NCBI RefSeq assembly: GCF_017916325.1
Contig: NC_090164.1
Span: forward strand, 221,001-285,000
Direction of reading: 5' to 3'
From: Leishmania martiniquensis
Taxonomy: Eukaryota > Euglenozoa > Kinetoplastea > Trypanosomatida > Trypanosomatidae
DNA length: 64,000 bases
Shown here piece by piece: positions 39,060 to 48,745 of this stretch. The translations under genes were made by a program, and so were the position numbers. The notes beneath the pieces were generated by a model that was given only the letters and a program-made list of their open reading frames with translations, made no database searches and had not been told where the DNA came from. Every line of letters begins with the position of its first letter. Within the stretch, counting starts at the first letter, position 1.

Positions 39060-39713
39060 CTACGAAGGAGGGCTTGCTTTGGGATCGTATTTGGCCCTAA
39101 GGAAGGCCCGCTCTGCCTCTAACGGCCCATACACCTCCTCTTGCAGCAGCGCACACCACGAACCCGTCGGGCAACCGGCTGCCAGCCATTCCTCATACAA
39201 CACCGTGGGCGGTGCTAACGGCACTGCGCCGGCCCGCTCGTCGCGTTCGCCAGAAGAAGTGCACGGATTCAGGGGGGAGTGCTCTTGGTTGTCTGCTTTT
39301 CTTGACATGTGTTGTCTACGCTCCGTCTGCCACTCTGAGTAGGCGTCTCTGACGGGAGATGAGCACATTGCTGTCGAGTGGATATTCGAAGAAGAGTTGA
39401 TGAGGCTGTTTGGGTCGCCGTCAGTCGCTGATTTGATACGCGAAGCACTCCTCCGTCCTCTCGGCTCACGAAGGCGATCCTCATCCATGAGTGACGACGG
39501 CTCGACCGTGTAGCGGTACAGCTGATGAGCAACGTCACGCGCCGTCATTCCGAGAAGCTGTGCCCTGCGTTGCTGCATCTCGCTCAGCAGTCGCGTGTTC
39601 AGTCGGCGGTCTTGCACATTAAAGCTCACCGGGTTGGGGACGGCAGCCTTAGCGTTGTTGCGCTTGCGCCCCTTTGGGCGCACGCCTCCCGGGGATACCG
39701 TTCGCGCCTGCAT
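39060..39713 (-). CDS. Hypothetical protein, 217 aa
   Basis: No family was recognised. The protein starts MQARTVSPGGVRPKGRKRNN, with a strongly basic N-terminus that could be a nuclear or mitochondrial signal. A helical stretch follows (RLNTRLLSEMQQRRAQLLGM, then ARDVAHQLYRY), then a hydrophilic Ser/Arg-rich middle. It ends with a compact, aromatic C-terminal segment of about 45 residues (PTVLYEEWLAAGCPTGSWCALL, GPLEAERAFLRAKYDP) that looks like the most conserved part. ATG 39713 is preferred; 91 more codons upstream are open but have no supporting character. It lies downstream of PEX7 and repeat copy 1. It is more protein-like than surrounding frames but short and without a domain. Confidence 0.68.
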   Translation of the reverse strand: MQARTVSPGGVRPKGRKRNNAKAAVPNPVSFNVQDRRLNTRLLSEMQQRRAQLLGMTARDVAHQLYRYTVEPSSLMDEDRLREPRGRRSASRIKSATDGDPNSLINSSSNIHSTAMCSSPVRDAYSEWQTERRQHMSRKADNQEHSPLNPCTSSGERDERAGAVPLAPPTVLYEEWLAAGCPTGSWCALLQEEVYGPLEAERAFLRAKYDPKASPPS

Positions 39714-41155
39714 AAAGGTGAGCTCTCCCAAAGGACTGGCGGCACCCTGCAAGAGAGATGGTGGGGAGGAAGTGCAGCCAGGCAAGTCGAGTACGACGAT
39801 TGGTAAGGCCCGGCAGTACAAAGGCGGGAGAGGGGGAAGAAATAGAGACGTAAGAAAGATCAGTGACGAGATGATGGCATGCGAACACCCCCCTTGAGGC
39901 CATAGTGACCGCCCTTCAGCACCTCTACGTGGCTCGCGCGAGGAACTGTGCTTCCGTCTGTCCCACACCCGTCCGTCCTCTCCCATGGGAGCACATTAGC
40001 TACACCCAACCCCCTCCCGCCCTGTCGCGCGCCCCATTGCGTGGGGTGCGAAGCACCTGCAGACACGCACGGCAGCGGTGCGCGGCCCCCGTCATGTCGG
40101 GACCGCCTCTGCCTCGAGCTCTACGCGTCCACAACTCGCAGGCCGCCTCCCCCCTGCCGCGTCCATTATGCCGGGCGCCACGTGGTGCATCCTCCTTGGA
40201 GGTGGCTCGGGCTCCACCCCGGTGGGTAGTGCGTGGAGGCCGGGCGCGGCAGGTGCGAGCCACGCTGACTCGTCGCCCATCACGTAGACGGTACAGGCGT
40301 GCTCGCTGTCGCAGGCCGCCCCGGCACAGCACTGTCCGAGACCTCGCCGACGGCATCCGCAGCGGAGAGTCGCTCTGACCCTCCCTCCCCCCTTACGTCG
40401 TAGGCTCTGGACTCTGTATCACCACTGGGGGTGGTGGCTCGGCCTGTGGCAGGGGAGGGGAGGGGGCTGCCCGGCGTCTCCGCACAGGGAGGGAGAGAGT
40501 GGGGCACGGGGCCTCTGGGAGACGGGGCGCGCGGGGAGGCGAGTCCCACCCGCCCATCCCCGTCGCTGAAGATGGGAGAGGAAGTGAGGAAGCAAACGTC
40601 CCCAGAGAGAGGGAGAGGATGGGGAGTGAGAGGAGTCGTACAGGCATGAGTGGTGATGCAGCTGTGCGCAGGCGCCACTGATGCGTGTACGGCTGGCGAC
40701 CTTCATAACCAACCCGACCTAAGCCGACGGTGCATCCAACAGCGAAGGGGGAGGGAAAAGGGGGCAGGAAGCAGGGAGCGCACCGTCACAGCCGCTGCAT
40801 CGCCCCCTCGCCATTCGATGGGGTCATCGATGCAATCTTGCTGCCTTCCCTCTCTCTCGCCGCAACACACACACCAAACGAGCGACAGAGAGGCAGAAAC
40901 AACGGCCGGCACTCCGCGGGCACACACGTACACATATGAGCCCGGAGATTAAGGCGCTTTTATGTCGTTAATGAAACGCGTCGCGTGCATGGGAAAGCGA
41001 AGGCATAACGACTTGCGGTCACATCGCGGTCCCTCTCCTCCTCTCTCAGCGCGCACACAATGGAGCACCGACACACAAGCCAGTCCTTGGTAGCATACAG
41101 CGCCTCGAGGATCGAAAAACGGTGTGGGTGTCCGCGGCTTTCGTTTTCGCGCCGC
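39714..41155. other. PEX7 3' flank containing repeat copy 1
   Basis: This 1.44-kb stretch holds the 645-bp inverted-repeat arm (39973-40617). Between the arm and the PEX7 stop codon (40618-41155) lies mixed sequence with a short CA run near 40864-40873 and no gene. Open frames inside the arm exist on both strands and recur in the other arm, but only because the sequence is duplicated. Confidence 0.6.
39973..40617 (-). repeat. 645-bp dispersed repeat, copy 1 (inverted arm; SIDER2-like)
   Basis: The arm is the reverse complement of 54670-55314, pairing position x with 95287-x with no net indel. I find two differences: 40029 against 55258, and 40144 against 55143. On the minus strand, the sense of the polycistronic RNA, the 10-mer ccgagccacc occurs at 40433-40442 and again at 40201-40210, each followed by related sequence. 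Two such signatures within a 0.5-0.65 kb element, placed in a 3' UTR, are what is known of Leishmania SIDER2 retroposons, non-autonomous relatives of ingi/L1Tc that destabilise mRNAs. The assignment to SIDER2 is by remembered resemblance, not a search. This copy should lie in the 3' UTR of PEX7 in sense orientation. Confidence 0.93.
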
Positions 41156-42277
41156 TTACCGAGGGGAGCGCGGCGGCGACGTCATCGTCATCGGTATTGG
41201 CATGCTGGGCTGCGGCAAGCCAGGCAGTACCTTGGTGCGCGGCCGAGGCACGCGTGGCGGCGGCATGGCTGGTGGCAGTCGCTGTGCTGGCAGCGATGCT
41301 GTTACTGCCTGGCCAACCGACCAGAAGAAAGTCGATCCATCGTATGAGGTGGAGGCGAGGGCGTTCGGCGCAGCTTGCGACCACTCCAGGCCAACGACAA
41401 ACTCTCGGTGGTGCTGGTAGCGGGCGGTCATGGGCTGCTGTGGCGTCGAGAGGTCCCACACGCACACGCGCATATCATAGCCGCTGGAGGCGAGCAGAGA
41501 TAGGTTGTGGGTCGAGAACCTAACACGGCGACAGGCCTGCTCATGGCCAGGGAAGGAGGCCACCGGCTGGTGGGGGCGGCGAGCGTCCCAGATGCGGACG
41601 GTGCGGTCGACGCCGCCACTGGCAAAGATGTTTGGATCACGCTTGCAGAAGTCGATGGAGAGCACAATTTGATTCTGGTGTGCCATTTGTGTCAGAACGG
41701 AGCGCTGCGGGGAGCGGGTGTCCCACAGCTTCCACGAGCCGTCGCCGGAGCACGACAGGATGGAAGACGGACTGTGTCCCGTCGTGGCCACCTCGTACAC
41801 CTCCTTGAAGTGCTCCTGCATCGTTACCATCGACACCTCAGGCTTCACCGCGCTGTACATCTTGATGGTGGTGTCCCAGCTGGCGGAGTAGAAGGTGTCG
41901 CGGCAGCCTGAGTTCCACGCAACGGACGATACTTCTGCCTGGTGCTCGGCGTTGTGCACAAGCGGCATGGCACCATCCCGGTTGAGACTCATCGCTACGT
42001 TGTACACCTTCACACCGTCACCGCAGGCAGTCACTACGATGTTCTGATCGACCTCGCTGAAGCACGCGTCGAAGACGCCGTCGGAGGTCCCCCAGCATCC
42101 AACGAGGGAGACTGGAGAGCCGGCCTGGAAGCCCGCGGCGGCCTCCACGATGTACACCTTCCCAGAGCCGACGATGCCAAAGTTCTGGGAGGTAGAGAGG
42201 ATGAACTGCGTCGGCCTCCATGGGTTGGTGCGGATGGACTGCCCCGCAAAGCCGGGGTGCATCTGGAAGGACGGCAT
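41156..42277 (-). CDS. PEX7: Peroxin 7, PTS2 receptor for glycosomal import
   Basis: The 373-residue WD40 protein matches PEX7, which binds proteins with an N-terminal PTS2 signal and, with PEX5, delivers them to peroxisomes. In trypanosomatids the organelle is the glycosome, home of much of glycolysis. Seen features are SQNFGIVGSGKVYIVEA, DGVFDACFSEVDQNIVVTACGDG, EHQAEVSSVAWN, DTFYSASWDTTIKMY, ILSCSGDGSWKLWDTR, NIFASGGVDRTVRIWDAR and LLASSGYDMRVCVWDLS, with the order and spacing of animal PEX7. The propeller ends near residue 323; the last 50 residues are a Pro-rich tail (LPPAMPPPRVPRPR and on) not present in animal PEX7. Its 3' UTR contains one arm of the inverted repeat. Confidence 0.93.
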   Translation of the reverse strand: MPSFQMHPGFAGQSIRTNPWRPTQFILSTSQNFGIVGSGKVYIVEAAAGFQAGSPVSLVGCWGTSDGVFDACFSEVDQNIVVTACGDGVKVYNVAMSLNRDGAMPLVHNAEHQAEVSSVAWNSGCRDTFYSASWDTTIKMYSAVKPEVSMVTMQEHFKEVYEVATTGHSPSSILSCSGDGSWKLWDTRSPQRSVLTQMAHQNQIVLSIDFCKRDPNIFASGGVDRTVRIWDARRPHQPVASFPGHEQACRRVRFSTHNLSLLASSGYDMRVCVWDLSTPQQPMTARYQHHREFVVGLEWSQAAPNALASTSYDGSTFFWSVGQAVTASLPAQRLPPAMPPPRVPRPRTKVLPGLPQPSMPIPMTMTSPPRSPR

Positions 42278-42794
42278 CGTCGGACGTTAAACAAGGCACG
42301 GAGGGAGGAGGAAGGTGCCAGTGATAATTCAGCACGACAGAAAAGCCTTTTGAAGGGAAAGGAAACAGTAGAAGATCCGTATGTGTATTTGTGTATGTGC
42401 GCACGTGTGTGTGTGTGTGTGCATGTGCACGCTGCGCTGACGCCGTGCCTGCGCAGCACGCGCAAACGGTCGAAGGAAATGTGTAACGGTCATGTACAGG
42501 AAAGTGCGGAGGAGAGAGAAACAGAAACAACGAGATGAAGAGCCATGCAAGTGGCGCACCGGGGAGAGGGGGAGTGGAAGAGGCAGCAAAGAGAAGTTGA
42601 AGGTGAGCGGCGGCACGCACGCACTCGGGGAGAGAGGAACGAACGCTTCGACGCGACCCTGCCATCAAGTCACGTTGGAAGGGGAGGGATTGATGCAAAG
42701 GTAGAGTGAAAGAGAGCGCGCGAGAAAAAAGTGGGGCTGCACGCCCGCGTACACACAGGTCAGGCACGCGCCTGCTTGCCTGACCGGCAGCTTC
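42278..42794. other. Intercoding region upstream of PEX7
   Basis: About 0.5 kb holding a (GT)n run near 42407-42421 and purine-rich plus-strand sequence at about 42295-42310 and 42500-42600, whose complement is a suitable polypyrimidine tract for PEX7 trans-splicing. No gene was seen. Confidence 0.5.
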
Positions 42795-43547
42795 TTACTC
42801 TGCGCGGTACAGAAAATCCTCCATGAAGCGCTGTCGCTTTCTGCCCCTCTCGCCACCGGTGTCCGCGCCGTCACAGCGTCCCTGCGAAGAGCATTCGGAC
42901 CCTGCAATGCGGCCCTTCGGCGCACCTGTCTGGGCAGGGCTGCACGCCAATACTTTCCTGGTCGGCTGACTCAGGATTATTACACTGCTACCCGTGCTCT
43001 GGCGCTGAGAGGCCCGAGATGCGGGGCTGCTGCCAGTTGCCCCTGTACAGCTGCAGCGAGGGGATGGAGACGAGGATGCCGCAGCTCCTTTAGTGGACAG
43101 ATGCCCAACAACTCGCTGCTGCCGCGACGAGGGTGTCAACGACAGCGCACTTCTGCTATGGTCGCTCTTCTCACATTCCTCGTCAGAACTCAGCACGTGC
43201 TCCTCCGCTGCTCGACCCGCCGCCTCACCCGCAGCAGCAGGGACGGCTGGAGCGCAGTCAGAGGCCAGCTTCAGGAACTGGTCGCGGTACCGCGTATCGG
43301 AAAGAGGCGCCGCAGACACACTATTGCCTTTGGGGCAGCTGCGTGTCCTCAGGGCCTCCGCCGAGGAAGCGAGCTTTTCACTGCTATGCGCCGCCTCTTC
43401 ATGGCTGTTCCATACTAGATCGAGTGCCGTGCCACCTACGGCGATCCATATCCGCGACGGCGACCTCGTGAGGTAGTGGCGCATACATTGTTGGTACTCC
43501 TTCTCTGTCAGTACGCCATGCGCGGCGGAGGGGACGAGTAGGCTCAT
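42795..43547 (-). CDS. Hypothetical protein, 250 aa
   Basis: No family was recognised. The first 50 residues look globular and conserved (HGVLTEKEYQQCMRHYLTRS, then PSRIWIAVGGTALDLVW). The rest is mostly low-complexity Ser/Ala/Gly/Pro sequence with an acidic SSDEECEKSD patch, and a basic/aromatic end KRQRFMEDFLYRAE. A short folded module at each end with a disordered middle suggests an adaptor or regulatory subunit. In-frame ATGs upstream at 43619 and 43613 would add 24 or 22 residues; the one at 43547 (MSLLVP) is preferred because coding character begins there. It lies between MPP10 and PEX7 inside the inverted-repeat loop. Confidence 0.65.
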   Translation of the reverse strand: MSLLVPSAAHGVLTEKEYQQCMRHYLTRSPSRIWIAVGGTALDLVWNSHEEAAHSSEKLASSAEALRTRSCPKGNSVSAAPLSDTRYRDQFLKLASDCAPAVPAAAGEAAGRAAEEHVLSSDEECEKSDHSRSALSLTPSSRQQRVVGHLSTKGAAASSSPSPRCSCTGATGSSPASRASQRQSTGSSVIILSQPTRKVLACSPAQTGAPKGRIAGSECSSQGRCDGADTGGERGRKRQRFMEDFLYRAE

Positions 43548-44839
43548 GGAGCAACGGGCCTGCTGTTCTTTGTGCTTACGCGATTCGCTGGTTCGACTTG
43601 TGCCCGCATACATCTGCATGCGTATACGCGTAGGTATGTACGGCGGTGGTGGGGCACGTGAGTGGGTAAGCGGAGTCGCTTCTGGCAACGGCGGTGAAGT
43701 TTATCGTGTGCTCCTCTAACGCGAAACGGCACGTCAAGACTGACGCACTCCTCGTTGCCGTTCGTCTCCCTGAAGTAAAAAGGGGGAAGCACCTTCAAGA
43801 TCGTCACCGTATTCGGCCAACGGTACTCACACACAGACACACAGACTACTCCTACGCGTAAGGATACAAGCAAACAGGGAAAGGGATGAGGCAAGGTGGA
43901 GCGGCAACCGATGCGTGCGCGCCTTCATGTGACAAGTCAGCCAGACTCGGCAGTACTGGGGAGGCAGAGAGGGGAGATGATATGGAAGAAAGAGGGTAAG
44001 GAAGTGCGGGGCGATGAGCGAGCACGTGTCTGTGGCAGATTGTTTGCTTGTCAAGAGGCGAAGAGGAAACCAAAGGTGCGCACTCACACACACACACACA
44101 CAGACAGACACATTGGCACCCTTCGTGAGACTGAGTACACCACATCGCGCCACTTGACTGCTCGGTACTCGCAGCCAACTTTACGGAATGAAGCATCCCA
44201 CAGTCATTCCGCGTGTTGCCCGCAGCCTCCTCGCCCGCTTCACCTCATCTTGCTACCGCCTCGTTCTAATGAGACAGATACACGGCGGTGGACGCGCTCC
44301 TAGGAGAGGGCGCACCTCCCGCACCGCCTCTGCTGCCGAGCGTTCACGCATTTCCGTGTAGCATCGGCCAAGGTGTGCACTGATAGCGAGAACAGTCGTC
44401 GTCCTTCCCTCCCCCCTCGCGCACACGCAGCCCCGCGCATGCGTGGGGGACGGCGACAGAGAGACAGACAGAGAGACAGAGAGACAGAGAGAGACATCAT
44501 GCACGTATGTGCCACACGAAGATCGATTAGTAGATGCTTATACGCCTGAGTGCTGCTCACGCCAACACACGCGCAGGCACACAAATAAGAGCGAGACCTG
44601 AAGGCGTCCCTCCACGGTGCGCTTTTAAGGGAGGAGGGCGTCCGCCTTTGTGTGTGCGCCGGGGGGAAGGGGGGAGGAAGAGGCAGCAGCAGCTTAGTGA
44701 TCAAAGTACTTGAGCATATCTGAAACCGGTACGCATATATATCGCAGGTGTGCCGCCACCTCTCCAGATTCGGAGAAACCACGGCGAAAGCGCGTGCACC
44801 TAGGATAGTCACGCAGACCAGACGCTGCCCAGCCGACAG
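43548..44839. other. 1.3-kb intercoding region
   Basis: It contains (CA)n at about 44086-44101, a GACA-type run near 44456-44492 and mixed sequence; no gene was recognised. It should hold the MPP10 3' UTR and the 5' UTR of the 250-aa gene. Confidence 0.5.
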
Positions 44840-46885
44840 CTACTTCTTCTCACCGGCGGTCTGCCCTGTTGGCTGCTGCTTCTGCTTGCGAGCATCGGCG
44901 CGCTGCTTGTCACGTGCCTCCTTGCGAGCCTTGTCTTTCTTCCCCACCTCCTTCTTGGAGCGGCGCAAGGCGTGCCGCTCCTTCGGCGTGAGCTCATCAG
45001 TGCCGACATCCGCAAAGCGATGCGCGGATCCGCGGTAAAGGTCTTGCGGGGCCAACGCATTCTCGCGCGTCGTGGCAAAGTTGCCCACACTCTCTATCCA
45101 CACGGCTGGTGCTTGGTTTTCCACTGCGCGCACGCGTGCCTCCAGGTCTTGCTGCACCGGTTTCGGCGTGTAGTGGAAGTTACTGAGAGCGTCGAGGTGC
45201 TGCGCCAGCCGCTGCCACATCTGAATCGCCCGGAGCTCGTCCTTCTCAACCTCCGTGAGCGGGTCAGCCCTCGCAGCGTCGGGGCCGCCAGCAGCCTCTT
45301 CCGCGAGTCGCTGCTTCTCCAGGAAATCCTTTTCATACAGATCCATCAGGGACATCTTCGACTTCTGTGCGTCGAGAGCCGCATCCCACTTCGGGTGCGC
45401 GATGTCGGCCTCCGTCGACAAGGGCATCTTGCGCCTCACATCGTCGAAGTTCTCGTCCTGGACGCGCTGTTTGATGCGGTCCTCCAGCTTGGCGGTGAAT
45501 GCCTCGGTGATGACCGGGGTCGCCTTCATGCCGTACTCGAACTCCAGGTCGTCCACCTCCAGCAATGCGTCGCGCGGACGCTTGTTGGCGGCTGTCTCAC
45601 CCGCCATGCTCCAGTCGGTCGCAAACAGTCGCCTCTCCTCCATCGTACGCACCATTCGCTGCTCACGCAAGCGCTCCTTTTGCAGCTCAGAAAGGGTCGG
45701 GTCCGCGAGGGCGGCGCGCAGTTCCTCGTCCATCTCCTCCCCCTCTGCGCCTTGCAGCGCCGCATCGGCGTCATGACCATCCGCGCTAACGCCGTCATCC
45801 TCCTCAAAGTCGCCTGCCTGGTCGTTCAGGATGTCACCCTTGCCAAAATACGCCCCGTCCCGCTCGCTGTACACGGCGCCAGTCGTCTCGTACGCCGGAT
45901 CGTCCAGCTCGATGTCCTCCTCCATGCCGGGGTCCTCGTCCTCCTCCTCCCCTAAGAAGCCTCGCCCGTCGTCTTCAAAGTCATCCCCGTATAGCTCACG
46001 GAGCGCAGCCAGCTCCTCCTCCGCCTCTGCCCCGTCTTCTGCGTCCATGTCCTCCTCCTCTTCGGCGTCTGCCATAGCCCGTTTGTTGCGGTCCCGCGCG
46101 CGCCGGTCCGGGAGTGCCCCGCCACGCTCCTCTTCGAAGTCCACGTCACCGTCCCCCTCAGCCTCCTCTTCGGCCTCTTGGCGGCGGCGGCGGCGCGACC
46201 TCTCGTGGTCGGAGTCCTCGCCGTCCCAGTCGTCTTCCTCATCATCATCTCCGGCGTTGTCCTTGCCAAAGGCGTAGCGCCACGCATCGCCGCCACCGCC
46301 GCCGGCACCCCCTCTCGCCTCCTTTCGAGACTTCTGCTGTGCCGCTTGCTTCGTCAGAAGAGCCCGGATCTCCTCGTCTAAGTCACTCTCATCCAGCTCT
46401 GAGGTGCGGGTAGAGAGGAGGTCCTTCTCGCCTCCGCTACGGCTACCACGATCGTCTTCGCGTGACAGCACCTGGGCGTTGCGCGATTGTTGCCGCACCG
46501 CCTTCGCTGAATTGCCCTCGCCTTTCCCGCCAAAGAGCTTCTCCGCGCGGCGCACATTGTTCTCCAGCTGGCGAAGCACCGGCCGCATCAGCATGTTCAG
46601 CTGGCCCCACACCTGCTCTGTGGTGATGTGGCGCTCCTTACGTGTCTCAATGCTGCTCGAGACGAAGCGCAGCGCAGGCGAGTGCAGCTTCGTCGCGAGT
46701 GAGTAGAGCGCCGCGAGAGACTCCCGTGATACGGCATCGCCGTCTCGGCGCGAGACAGCAAGGTAGTCCAGCTGACTCCCTGTGAGACGATCCAGCACGC
46801 GCGCGGATGAACGCAGCTGACCGCCAAGCTTTGGCGCCGCCAACGCCTTGCCAGGCGAGGAGGCAGAGCTACTAGAGGACGGCAT
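44840..46885 (-). CDS. MPP10: U3 small nucleolar ribonucleoprotein protein MPP10
   Basis: The 681-residue protein is an MPP10 homologue, a component of the SSU processome that, with Imp3 and Imp4, helps U3 snoRNA direct cleavage and folding of pre-18S rRNA in the nucleolus. The family hallmark is the C-terminal half: DLEFEYGMKATPV, FTAKLEDRIKQRVQDENFDDVRR, KSKMSLMDLYEKDFLEKQ, then ALSNFHYTPKPV and a final Lys/Arg-rich tail. The middle is very acidic (runs of Asp/Glu at about 190-400), as in other MPP10 proteins, and the N-terminus is helical. The length equals that of the human protein. ATG 46885 (MPSSSSSASS) is preferred; 20 more codons upstream lack an ATG. It sits in the inverted-repeat loop. 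Confidence 0.92.
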   Translation of the reverse strand: MPSSSSSASSPGKALAAPKLGGQLRSSARVLDRLTGSQLDYLAVSRRDGDAVSRESLAALYSLATKLHSPALRFVSSSIETRKERHITTEQVWGQLNMLMRPVLRQLENNVRRAEKLFGGKGEGNSAKAVRQQSRNAQVLSREDDRGSRSGGEKDLLSTRTSELDESDLDEEIRALLTKQAAQQKSRKEARGGAGGGGGDAWRYAFGKDNAGDDDEEDDWDGEDSDHERSRRRRRQEAEEEAEGDGDVDFEEERGGALPDRRARDRNKRAMADAEEEEDMDAEDGAEAEEELAALRELYGDDFEDDGRGFLGEEEDEDPGMEEDIELDDPAYETTGAVYSERDGAYFGKGDILNDQAGDFEEDDGVSADGHDADAALQGAEGEEMDEELRAALADPTLSELQKERLREQRMVRTMEERRLFATDWSMAGETAANKRPRDALLEVDDLEFEYGMKATPVITEAFTAKLEDRIKQRVQDENFDDVRRKMPLSTEADIAHPKWDAALDAQKSKMSLMDLYEKDFLEKQRLAEEAAGGPDAARADPLTEVEKDELRAIQMWQRLAQHLDALSNFHYTPKPVQQDLEARVRAVENQAPAVWIESVGNFATTRENALAPQDLYRGSAHRFADVGTDELTPKERHALRRSKKEVGKKDKARKEARDKQRADARKQKQQPTGQTAGEKK

Positions 46886-48745
46886 TAGGGAGAGGGTAGC
46901 TGAGAAATCGGAAACCTCGCGGCACGTGTGTATGCGTGTGCCCATGCGCGACTGGGCTCGTGTGAGTCTGGCACGAGCGCAGGCGAAGAGAAGTGGTGCA
47001 GCGGAGAGACGCTGGTGCCTCTGCAGCGGTTGTCTGCTGCTCGTCTGGTATCAGTGTGTGTGAGTGTGTGTGAGTGTGTGTGTTCGGGGCGGAGGAGGAG
47101 TGCCGAGAAAGCTGCACGTGCACGCACGCACACACAGACACGGTGGGCCGTTTCTCTCTCTCTCTGTAGTGGCTGTGGCTTCGCCGCCTTCTGTGACTGT
47201 CGTAAGAAGGCGTGCCAAGCCAACTCGGCCCCTTCTCCACGCACACACTAAGACGCAGATTACGGGTGCACTAAGGAGTACAGAGTTGGGGGGGAAGAAA
47301 AAGAAGGAGAGGCGATGGGGAGCAGGGGTGCGGCCTGGCGGCTGCTAAGCTCACGTGCGTCTGCTCTTTTGTGTGTATGTGCGGAAGAAGGATGGCCGCA
47401 CACACTCTTGTGCGAGATGCCTCGGACTTGGTCTGCGCGTGAGTGCCGAGAGAACTGTGGAAAAGAAGCGGGCGGGGGGTTAAGAATAACGCAAAGCGGA
47501 TCGGTGGAGGAGGGATCAATACGCGTACACGGCAGCTCATGGAAGTACCGGTTAGCGGGGAAGTGAGTGGCGCACGTGGCCATACACCCGGCGCCCTTGG
47601 CAAGATTCCAGCAGAGGCTCGACTGGCACGCGCCGTCGCACTACATGGCGGGCAACGAAGAGATGCACCGACAAACAAGTGAGAAGGGGGAGAGAGGGAG
47701 GGGCCTGAGAGATCGGCAAGCGGCGGCTCACAGTATGTACGCGTAGTCACCGTTTTCTTGCAAACCGCCACACACACACCCGCTCACAGACATTTCCATT
47801 CCCACACACCCCTATTGTCTCCTCGGCTGGCACCCTGTGGCTATCTTCTTCGTCGGCTTCCTTGTGTGTGTGTGTGTGTGTCCGCGCGCGCGAATGACAG
47901 CACTGGTGCACACAGCGCCTCTGATGGACGCAGAGAGTGGTATAATGTTTGGGGTCCCATTCAACTTGTCTCAGCTGTGTGCGTACCATATCCCCCCGTT
48001 CGAGCTGCGACTCCCCTCGCCTCCCCCGCGCAGGAGAGGAGCCGCCACGAAGGAGTGCACGCATAAAAGAGGATATGCACTCCCCGACCTTTTCTCGAGC
48101 CTCTCGGCATCTCCTCCCCCTCAGCCAGCCTCTTTCCTCACTTCTGGCACGCCTCTTCATTGCTCGCAAGGGCCTGCCGGTCCTTTTCACAGCGCAGCCG
48201 CTCGCGCGCGCGGACACGCCCATTCTACCCTGAACGAAGCGAACCAAATGCATGGCTGCACCCCATTCGGGGCGAGGCCATGTGGCAAGGCGGCAAAGGG
48301 GGGAGTAAAGGAAAGGAAAGTGAGCCTTCCACAGCGCAGGGGCTCAAGCGACAGCCTGCCGAGGAAGAGGAGGCGACGACTCGGGCGGGACGCCTCTCCC
48401 CACACACACACACACGCTTTCTTACCTCAAGACATTCAAGAAAAAGGTGGAAAGGCGTTCACGTTCACACGCGCAGAGGCCGAGACACGGCAGCTCGATC
48501 ATCACGTGTGCGTTTATGGACGAAACAAAGAGTGTGGAAGTAAAAGCCCAAGTATGTATGTATATAAATATATATATATAGTTAGTTGTGCGCGTTCGCA
48601 TGGCAAAACATATGGGTGTCACCACTGGCGTTGGGGAAAAGAAGATCGGGCCATGAAGAGCACCCGCTACTGAGGCGATCGTGGGCATCATGTGGCCAAG
48701 AAGCAAAGACGCGCCGCGAACGAGCAGCGTCGAGTGATTGTCCTG
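46886..48745. other. 1.9-kb intercoding region between LPG3 and MPP10
   Basis: It holds (GT)n near 47053-47083 and 47863-47881, (CA)n near 48402-48415, and a TA array at 48561-48580. No gene was recognised. The LPG3 3' UTR must lie here, with the MPP10 splice acceptor nearer 46900. Confidence 0.5.
48561..48580. repeat. TA-rich array
   Basis: Twenty bases of alternating TA with one AA break, about 165 bases downstream of the LPG3 stop codon, in its probable 3' UTR. Confidence 0.85.
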
